Origin: an uncultured Oscillospiraceae bacterium
GTDB taxonomy: Bacteria > Bacillota > Clostridia > Oscillospirales > Oscillospiraceae
Direction of reading: 5' to 3'
DNA length: 49,565 nt
Assembly: GCA_947627285.1 (NCBI GenBank)
Contig: CANQVL010000018.1
Location: 1-49,565, forward strand
Below, piece after piece: positions 34,690-39,910 of the stretch (its first letter is position 1; the number at the start of each line of letters is the position of its first letter). Under the pieces are notes generated by a model, which saw only the letters and a program-made list of their open reading frames with translations, searched no databases and was not told the DNA's origin. The position numbers and the translations under genes were made by a program.

Positions 34690-34766
34690 TTGAGGGGAAT
34701 TAAGCCTCCAGGTATAATAGTAACGGTTTGGCAGCCGCATTACTAAAAATACAAGGAGGCTAATTC
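34690..34766 (+). promoter_or_regulatory. Nested promoter and fold-back, IS200 copy 2
   Basis: The same arrangement as in copy 1: TTGAGG (34690-34695), 17 nt, TATAAT (34713-34718), anti-ribosome-site arm GAATTAAGCCTCC (34697-34709), and GGAGGCTAATTC (34755-34766) before the ATG. The pairing arms are unchanged between the copies. Confidence 0.75.
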
Positions 34767-35246
34767 ATGAAGATAGAAAAAGACAATGAGATAAAAAGTT
34801 CAGCACACTCAAAGTACAGATGTCAGTACCACATAGTGTTCGCGCCAAAGTACCGGAGGAAAGAGATTTACGGTACACTGAAAAAGGACATAGGAGAGAT
34901 ACTGAGGAAGCTGTGCGAGCAAAAGGGAGTGGAGATCATCGAGGCAGAGGCATGCCCGGACCACATCCATATGCCGGTGAGTAACCCGCCGCACATAAGT
35001 GTATCACAATTCATGGGATATCTCAAGGGGAAAAGTAGTCTGATGATCTTCGACCGGCACGCGAACCTGAAATATAAGTATGGGCAGAGGACGTTCTGGT
35101 GCAGAGGGTACTACGTGGACACGGTAGGAAGGAACAAAAAGGTCATAGCGGAGTACATCAGGAATCAGCTTGAGGAGGACTACGCGGCAGACCAGATAAG
35201 CATCAAGGAGTACATGGACCCGTTTACGGGTGTCAAGAATAAGTAA
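34767..35246 (+). CDS. tnpA: IS200/IS605 transposase TnpA, full length with changes by the HUH motif
   Basis: A 159-residue Y1 HUH transposase, normal length for the family. H66 and H68 of the HUH motif and the nucleophile Y130 are present. Next to the HUH strand it reads HIHMPVSNPP where copy 1 reads HIHMLVSIPP, so Leu70 is Pro and Ile73 is Asn. A proline in this beta-strand could disturb metal binding, so this copy may be defective despite its intact frame. The C terminus (KEYMDPFTGVKNK) shows what copy 1 lost. Expression elements are the same as for copy 1. Confidence 0.92.
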   Translation: MKIEKDNEIKSSAHSKYRCQYHIVFAPKYRRKEIYGTLKKDIGEILRKLCEQKGVEIIEAEACPDHIHMPVSNPPHISVSQFMGYLKGKSSLMIFDRHANLKYKYGQRTFWCRGYYVDTVGRNKKVIAEYIRNQLEEDYAADQISIKEYMDPFTGVKNK

Positions 35247-35388
35247 GCAAAGAAAAAGCCGCACGTGAGCGGCGGCTTGAGATAGTAATGCGGTGTTAAA
35301 CTTCGGAGCCCCTTCCAGGGGCTAAGCCTGTATTTACCCCTTATAGGGGTAAGTCAAAGGGGCTGTGAAAAAAGTCCCATAAAAAAGG

Positions 35389-35433
35389 GAAGAGAGTTAC
35401 CAAGGACCCCCCTGGTAACTCTCTTCTTTTTTT
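35389..35433 (+). terminator. Terminator inside the IS1182 left end
   Basis: GAAGAGAGTTACCA (35389-35402) and TGGTAACTCTCTTC (35413-35426) form a perfect 14-bp stem followed by TTTTTTT. It stands between the left inverted repeat and the transposase, so it would block read-through from outside. A -10 box TATAAT at 35436-35441 begins 9 nt after the stem, only 6 nt before the GTG start. Confidence 0.85.
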
Positions 35434-35447
35434 GGTATAATTATTTT

Positions 35448-37025
35448 GTGAATACAAATCATACCAACACACATTATAGTCCAACGCAGGGAAGATTTCC
35501 AGAGTTTTTTGAAGAAAGTCTGGAGATCGGCGATGTGGTTTTTGAATTCGACCGGATCATGGAGGAGATCGGGATAGAGCAGTATCTGAAGCCGGAGAAG
35601 ATAAGCCGTTTGGGCTGGCCAGGGTACAATAGGGTCGATACTTTGAAGACCATTTTGTTTGGAGCGATGGACAAGGCATTGGCGGCGCTTCGGGAGATTG
35701 AGGACGCCTGCAAGGTGAACCTCCGGTACAGATACCTCATGAAGAACGAGACACCCAGCTGCCGCACCTTTGGGAAATTCATAGCGGAGGAGCTCAGCGA
35801 GAGCATCGAGGACATCTTCAAGGCCGTAATGGAGTACATACGCAAAAAGGACCATGCGGACCTTCAGCACGTGTACATAGACGGCTCGAAGTTCGAGGCC
35901 AACGCCAATAAGTACAGCTTTGTCTGGAAGAAGGGGACGGAGAAGCAGCGGTACAAGCTTTTCAGCAAAATTTCCGCCCTTTTTGAGGATATGAACGAGA
36001 CGCTGAGATACGCCGGCGTCCATATCCCAGTGAGTACCGAGTACAGTCCCGAGGGCCTGGAGCTGACCGCGAAACAGTATCTGGAAGTGACCGGCCTCGA
36101 TGAGAGCAGATTCGCGTCCGGCAAGGGACACCGCAAGAGCGTGGAGCAGAAGCTTTACGAAAGGCTCAGCCTGTATAAGGACAAGCTCAGCGAATACGTA
36201 GAGAAGCTCAGGATCTGCGGTCCCGACAGGAACAGCTATTCCAAAACGGACCGCGACGCCACGTTCATGCGTATGAAGCGCGACTACATGGGCAACGACC
36301 AGCTTCTCCCGGCGTACAACGTACAGGTAGGCGTGGCGGACGAGTACATCGCCGTTCTCGACGTACAGCAGTACAGATCGGACATGGACTGCTTTGTGCC
36401 GCTGATGGAGAAGTTCAGGGAGCAATACGGCTTCTATCCCAGGTATCCTGTTGCCGACGCGGGGTACGGGTCCTTCAACAATTACATCTTCTGCCAAACA
36501 AACGGGATGGAGAAGTACGTGAAGTTCCCGATGTACCGTAAGGAGACAAAGGACGCGGCCTACCGGGACGACCCGTTCCGCGCGGTGAATTTCAAGACGG
36601 ATGAAGACGGGGACCTCATATGCCCCAACAACAGAAAGTTAAAGCTCTCCTACCGACAGGACATCAAAGGGAACAGATACGGGCGGCAGGAAGAGGTCTA
36701 TGAGTGCGTAGACTGCTCAAATTGTCCGTATGCTGCGCAGTGCAAGAAAACGGAAAAGAACAGGACGGTGCGTCTGAACCGTGAGCTGACGGCGATGCAC
36801 GAGGAAGTTATCCACAATCTGGACAGCACCCACGGAGCACTGCTGCGGATGAACCGCTCGATCCAGGCGGAGGGTACCTTCGGCATCGTCAAGCAGGACC
36901 GTGGATACAGGAGAATACGCCGGCGGGGGCTGGAGAAGGTAAAGCTTGAGCTTCTGCTGGTGGCTATTGGGCATAACCTCTACAAATTTCACAACAAACG
37001 CAAGCGCCTCCGGGAAGCCGCCTGA
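35448..37025 (+). CDS. IS1182 family transposase
   Basis: A 525-residue DDE transposase. N-terminal DUF772-like region (about 1-120, with YLKPEKISRLGWPGYNRVDTL), then the catalytic core: first Asp in VYIDGSKFEANANKY (about 141), second Asp in YPVADAGYGSFNNY (about 342), Glu in SIQAEGTFGIVKQDRGYRR (about 468), and a Cys-rich CVDCSNCPYAAQC insert near 420 typical of this group. The frame has no break, so the enzyme could be active. The start is a GTG (MNTNHTNTHYSPTQGRF, the usual N terminus) with TATAAT just upstream, giving a nearly leaderless message. No clear ribosome-binding site. Confidence 0.93.
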   Translation: MNTNHTNTHYSPTQGRFPEFFEESLEIGDVVFEFDRIMEEIGIEQYLKPEKISRLGWPGYNRVDTLKTILFGAMDKALAALREIEDACKVNLRYRYLMKNETPSCRTFGKFIAEELSESIEDIFKAVMEYIRKKDHADLQHVYIDGSKFEANANKYSFVWKKGTEKQRYKLFSKISALFEDMNETLRYAGVHIPVSTEYSPEGLELTAKQYLEVTGLDESRFASGKGHRKSVEQKLYERLSLYKDKLSEYVEKLRICGPDRNSYSKTDRDATFMRMKRDYMGNDQLLPAYNVQVGVADEYIAVLDVQQYRSDMDCFVPLMEKFREQYGFYPRYPVADAGYGSFNNYIFCQTNGMEKYVKFPMYRKETKDAAYRDDPFRAVNFKTDEDGDLICPNNRKLKLSYRQDIKGNRYGRQEEVYECVDCSNCPYAAQCKKTEKNRTVRLNRELTAMHEEVIHNLDSTHGALLRMNRSIQAEGTFGIVKQDRGYRRIRRRGLEKVKLELLLVAIGHNLYKFHNKRKRLREAA

Positions 37026-37212
37026 CATAATAGCAGCCATGCTTCATGGGGGTAAGGGGGAGGTGTGCCCTTCTTCGCAAAAAACTGTGGTTTTTCCCAC
37101 AAAAAAGCGGGACTGCGAAAATTCACGTCTCAGTCGGCGTGTATTTTCACAGCCCCTTATGATTTTAGCCGTTTTTCTCCCCGGCTGACGCCGGGAACCG
37201 AAAAACATGGCA

Positions 37213-37249
37213 CATTATACCATCCCCGCACGGCGGGTATGGTATAATG
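37213..37249. repeat. Long inverted repeat with TATAAT in both arms
   Basis: CATTATACCATCCCCGC - ACG - GCGGGTATGGTATAATG: 17-bp arms with one mismatch. The right arm contains TATAAT (37243-37248) and the left arm contains it on the opposite strand, so both strands hold a -10-like box. It lies 45 nt before the GH32 start codon and may be its promoter and operator, or a terminal hairpin left by an element. Confidence 0.7.
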
Positions 37250-37293
37250 GGAAAAAGCAAGCCGCGATACGCCACGGGCAGGAGGAGGTCAAT

Positions 37294-38658
37294 ATGGGAA
37301 ATAGTTCGCCTGAATACAAAAGCTTCTTTCTCCCAGCCCCGGTGGGCGGCAGTCAGCCGTGGGTGGGGGACGTGATGCCCTACTACGAGGACGGCACCTT
37401 TTACATCTACTACCTCAAGGACGGCGGGGACTCCTATAACCACTCCATTTTCCTGGCCACGTCAAAGGATCTGGCTGATTTCACCGAGCACCCCGGCCCG
37501 ATCCTGGAGGCCGCCCCCGGGCGCGACTTCTGGATGGGTACCGGCTCCGTGGTGAAGGTGGGGGAGAAGTATTATTTATTCTACACGGCCCACAATTCCT
37601 CGCCGAAGTTTGAATTCGACGAGGTCATCCGCGTGGCCGAGGGCGCGTCGCCCACGTCCTTCAAAAAGCGTGAGTACTGGATGCTGACGCCTCCGGCATT
37701 CTTGGGCCAGCGCATCGACTTCCGTGACCCGCAGGGGTACTACGACCCCGCCTCCGACACCATCGCCCTCACGGTCACAGCCAGCCACCGGAACACGGCG
37801 AAGGCGCTGAAATTCACCGTCAGCGGGGATCTGAAAACGACGGTCTGCGACGGGTTCATCTTCACAAACGACCGGGAGCGGTGCGGGGATTTCTGGAACC
37901 TGGAGTGCACCGACACCTTCTGCCTGGGCGACACGTACTACCTCACTTACTCCGCGCAGAATGACACACTCTGGTACGCCGTGTCCTCGAGGCCCTACGG
38001 CCACTACGGTGAGCCCCGGCGGCTGGACGGGAAGATCTTCCACTCGGCAAAGCATGTGAAGAGCCCGGAGGGCGTGTGGATGGTGGGCTGGGCGCGCCGG
38101 AGCGCCGACAGCTGGGGCGGGAACCTGATGGCGAGGAAGCTGTGCCGAAAGGAAAACGGCGACCTCTATCTCATGCCCGCGGGCGCCGTGCTGGAGCGTT
38201 TTCAAACGCCCGCGCCGCTCTCATGCGACCAGGACGAGACGGTCACCGGCGGGAACGCCAGAGCTTACGTGTCGGCCCTTGTGTGCCGTGGGAGCTTTAT
38301 GATAAAAGGAAAGTTCCGATTTGACGGCCACGGCTCCTTGGGCCTCGCCTTTGACGCGAACGGCGAGCCGGGAGAATCTGCGCACCTCTCCGTAGACCCC
38401 ACCGCCGGCCGGATCAGGCTCACCCGCGGCAGAAAGACCGTCGCCGAGGTCGCGGCGGAATTTGAGGCCGGACATGATTACGACTTTTCCTACATACAGG
38501 AGGGCACCCTCGGCATCTTCACAGTGAACGCCGCCGCGTCCCTGACCGTCCGCGTCCCATCCGCCGAGAGCCTGAATCTACGCATCTTCGCCCGCGCAGG
38601 AACAGCCGTTTTCTCGAATCTTCACGCTCTGCCACCTTCAAAATCTGTGACGCTATAA
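37294..38658 (+). CDS. Glycoside hydrolase family 32 protein
   Basis: A 454-residue GH32-type enzyme (beta-fructosidase group, related to GH43/GH68). The five-bladed propeller motifs appear in order: WVGDVMPYYEDGTFYIYYLKD, where the usual WMNDPNG nucleophile strand is recast as VGDVMP (Asp present), FWMGTGS, the RDP motif FRDPQGYYD and WNLECTD for the acid/base Glu. A C-terminal beta-sandwich occupies about 310-450. No signal peptide, so it is intracellular or surface-free. GGAGGAGGTC precedes the ATG at 37294. It follows the IS1182 element directly and has no transporter beside it. Exact sugar unknown; the atypical nucleophile segment argues for caution about fructan activity. Confidence 0.8.
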   Translation: MGNSSPEYKSFFLPAPVGGSQPWVGDVMPYYEDGTFYIYYLKDGGDSYNHSIFLATSKDLADFTEHPGPILEAAPGRDFWMGTGSVVKVGEKYYLFYTAHNSSPKFEFDEVIRVAEGASPTSFKKREYWMLTPPAFLGQRIDFRDPQGYYDPASDTIALTVTASHRNTAKALKFTVSGDLKTTVCDGFIFTNDRERCGDFWNLECTDTFCLGDTYYLTYSAQNDTLWYAVSSRPYGHYGEPRRLDGKIFHSAKHVKSPEGVWMVGWARRSADSWGGNLMARKLCRKENGDLYLMPAGAVLERFQTPAPLSCDQDETVTGGNARAYVSALVCRGSFMIKGKFRFDGHGSLGLAFDANGEPGESAHLSVDPTAGRIRLTRGRKTVAEVAAEFEAGHDYDFSYIQEGTLGIFTVNAAASLTVRVPSAESLNLRIFARAGTAVFSNLHALPPSKSVTL

Positions 38659-38778
38659 GCAAAAATAGGGGAGCGGGCGCAGGGAGATGTGGTCACGGGA
38701 AAAACGCAACTGTGGTATTCCATGTGGTCAACGGATAATTTGAAAAATGAATAATAACTCTTCACTCCAAAAAGTACG
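38659..38778. other. Spacer without gene
   Basis: A 120-nt AT-richer spacer between the GH32 gene and the tRNA terminator. I see no gene, promoter or repeat in it. Confidence 0.6.
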
Positions 38779-38814
38779 AAAAATCCCTGATTTCTTACGA
38801 AATCAGGGGTTTTT
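38779..38814 (-). terminator. Terminator of the tRNA operon
   Basis: On the minus strand AAAAACCCCTGATTTC-GTAA-GAAATCAGGGATTTTT begins 2 nt after the CCA of tRNA-Val: a 16-nt-armed hairpin ending in TTTTT. One G-T pair is present. It also works for the plus strand. Confidence 0.9.
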
Positions 38815-38816
38815 GA

Positions 38817-38893
38817 TGGTGGAGACTGCTGGACTCGAACCAGTGACCTCCTGCGTGTGAAGCAGGCGCTCTAACCAGCTGAGCTAAGCCTCC
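38817..38893 (-). tRNA. tRNA-Val (anticodon CAC)
   Basis: A 77-nt cloverleaf on the minus strand. Acceptor GGAGGCT pairs with AGTCTCC (one G-T), and the anticodon stem-loop CCTGC-TTCACAC-GCAGG gives CAC, reading GUG valine codons. T-arm with TTCGAGT. CCA is encoded. Last gene of the tRNA operon. Confidence 0.95.
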
Positions 38894-38895
38894 GA

Positions 38896-38970
38896 TGGTG
38901 ACCCGTACGGGACTCGAACCCATGTTACCGCCGTGAAAGGGCGGTGTCTTAACCACTTGACCAACGGGCC
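38896..38970 (-). tRNA. tRNA-Glu (anticodon TTC)
   Basis: A 75-nt cloverleaf on the minus strand. Acceptor GGCCCGT / ACGGGTC, anticodon stem-loop CCGCC-CTTTCAC-GGCGG gives TTC, reading GAA and GAG. CCA is encoded. Two bases separate it from tRNA-Val. Confidence 0.95.
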
Positions 38971-38980
38971 GTAACTTTTT

Positions 38981-39012
38981 TGGTGGGTCTTACGGGTTGC
39001 CCCGTAAGACCC
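38981..39012 (-). other. CCA-ended minihelix between tRNA-Met and tRNA-Glu
   Basis: On the minus strand GGGTCTTACGGG-GCAA-CCCGTAAGACCC-ACCA forms a perfect 12-bp stem with a GNRA tetraloop and an ACCA tail. It begins one base after the CCA of tRNA-Met, and A-rich sequence with GTTAC leads on to tRNA-Glu. The length of 12 bp equals an acceptor plus T-stem. It is not followed by a T-run, so it is a poor terminator. Confidence 0.6.
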
Positions 39013-39013
39013 G

Positions 39014-39090
39014 TGGTAGCGGCGACTGGATTCGAACCGGTGACACCGCGGGTATGAACCGCGTGCTCTAGCCAACTGAGCTACGCCGCC
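39014..39090 (-). tRNA. tRNA-Met (anticodon CAT)
   Basis: A 77-nt cloverleaf on the minus strand. The anticodon stem-loop CGCGG-TTCATAC-CCGCG gives CAT. The anticodon stem lacks the three G-C pairs of initiator tRNA, and position 1-72 is a G-T pair rather than the C-A mismatch, so it is an elongator Met or, with a lysidine-modified C34, tRNA-Ile2; these cannot be told apart by eye. First gene of the operon. CCA is encoded. Confidence 0.9.
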
Positions 39091-39105
39091 GTGGCAAGCA
39101 TGAAA

Positions 39106-39134
39106 ATTATACCCACTTTTCCTCTGCCTGTCAA
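39106..39134 (-). promoter_or_regulatory. Consensus promoter of the tRNA operon
   Basis: On the minus strand TTGACA (39129-39134), 17 nt, TATAAT (39106-39111): an exact sigma-A consensus. Start point would be about 39099, some 9 nt before tRNA-Met. Confidence 0.93.
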
Positions 39135-39196
39135 GACTTTTTGTGAGAAAATTTTTATTACCGTAAATTTTCCGTATTTGACAATAATTGCCGTCG

Positions 39197-39892
39197 TCAG
39201 TCCGGCGCTTGGGCGGCATCTCCCTTCCTGCCGGCAATATGCCCGTACAGCACCTCGCGCAGGGTCTTCACCGTCTGCATATTTCCCTTCGCGCCTCCCG
39301 CGCAAAGCTCCCACAGCCCGCCGCGCTTTGACCTGCCGGCGGATATGGCGTACCGCAGCGACCGCTCCGCATTGGAAAGCCCCGTGTTCCCCATAACGGC
39401 AAGGTCAACGTACAGCTCCTTTGCCAGACTCCAGGGCTTTTCCAAGAGAAGGGCGTACATGAGCGAATCGAATCCGTCGGTATACTCCGTAACGCCCAGC
39501 TCCCGCAAAAGGCACCGGGCGTCGTTCCTGTCAACCTTTTCCGGGCGCTTTCTGAGCGACGCGGCATATTCCGCGGCACTGACAAGCCCGTCCGCCCTGC
39601 GTATTAAGCTTCCGTATTCCACCGTCGCCGAGCCGTCAATTGACGCCACGGCAACCGCCGGTCTGAACAGGGGAGTGAACGCGTTGAGCCTCACCGTGAA
39701 CCTCGCGCCGTCCCTCGCAAACGCGACCGGTCCCACCGCCACGGCGTCCACCGGCATGGCAAGGCACAGGTCCGCCGCCAGATCGAGCGGTCCCACAGCC
39801 TCGACCACGTGGAGCCCCGCGTCCTTGAGCTCCCGCGCCCATCCTTCCGCCGGCACCGCCTCAGCCAAAACTACAGTGTACTCTCCGTCCAT
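39197..39892 (-). CDS. Spo0A C-terminal-like protein with degenerate receiver region
   Basis: A 231-residue protein. Residues about 125-205 (LLRELGVTEYTDGFDSLMYALLL...SLAKELYVDLAVMGNTG, then ERSLRYAISAG) follow the helical plan of the Spo0A DNA-binding domain, where the family has HEIGVPAHIKGY, LYPDIAKKF and ERAIRHAI. The N-terminal 120 residues look like an alpha/beta fold (YTVVLAEAVPAEGWARELKDAG, VDAVAVGPVAFA) at the place of the receiver domain, but the phosphoacceptor Asp and its acidic partners are not apparent. It could be a phosphorylation-independent regulator of sporulation genes or a relative with a different role. The ATG is 18 nt after the stop of the upstream glycosidase gene, so it is probably cotranscribed. 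The tRNA operon follows. Confidence 0.55.
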   Translation of the reverse strand: MDGEYTVVLAEAVPAEGWARELKDAGLHVVEAVGPLDLAADLCLAMPVDAVAVGPVAFARDGARFTVRLNAFTPLFRPAVAVASIDGSATVEYGSLIRRADGLVSAAEYAASLRKRPEKVDRNDARCLLRELGVTEYTDGFDSLMYALLLEKPWSLAKELYVDLAVMGNTGLSNAERSLRYAISAGRSKRGGLWELCAGGAKGNMQTVKTLREVLYGHIAGRKGDAAQAPD

Positions 39893-39910
39893 TCTCCGTC
39901 ACCCCCTGAT

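Larger units (their letters stand above)
34586..35358 (+). mobile_element. IS200/IS605-family element, copy 2 (right end disrupted)
   Basis: A second copy directly after copy 1, head to tail, with the same left stem-loop, promoter/fold-back, tnpA and right-side hairpins. It is cut off at 35358, just where copy 1 has the terminal stem-loop CCCCCGG-TTTA-CCGGGGG; an IS1182-family element starts there. The expected trailing TTATG reappears after that element at 37157-37161. The copies differ by scattered substitutions and small indels, so the duplication is not extremely recent. Confidence 0.85.
35359..37156 (+). mobile_element. IS1182-family insertion sequence
   Basis: A 1,798-bp element with terminal inverted repeats GGGGCTGTGAAAA at the left (35359) and TTTTCACAGCCCC at the right end (37144-37156); the match is 13 of 13. 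It holds one complete DDE transposase gene. There is no target duplication: left flank GTCAAA and right flank TTATGATT are the sequences that border the terminal stem-loop in the first IS200 copy, so the insertion replaced that 18-nt stem-loop. A terminator hairpin lies just inside the left end. Confidence 0.88.

Noticed and set aside
37165-37443. Minus-strand frame over the GH32 start
   Set aside because: It has no recognised domain and lies antisense to a gene with a clear ribosome-binding site and family motifs.
38981-39012. Hairpin between tRNAs as an intrinsic terminator
   Set aside because: No T-run follows on the minus strand; the T-run present is on the opposite strand before the stem and separated from it.
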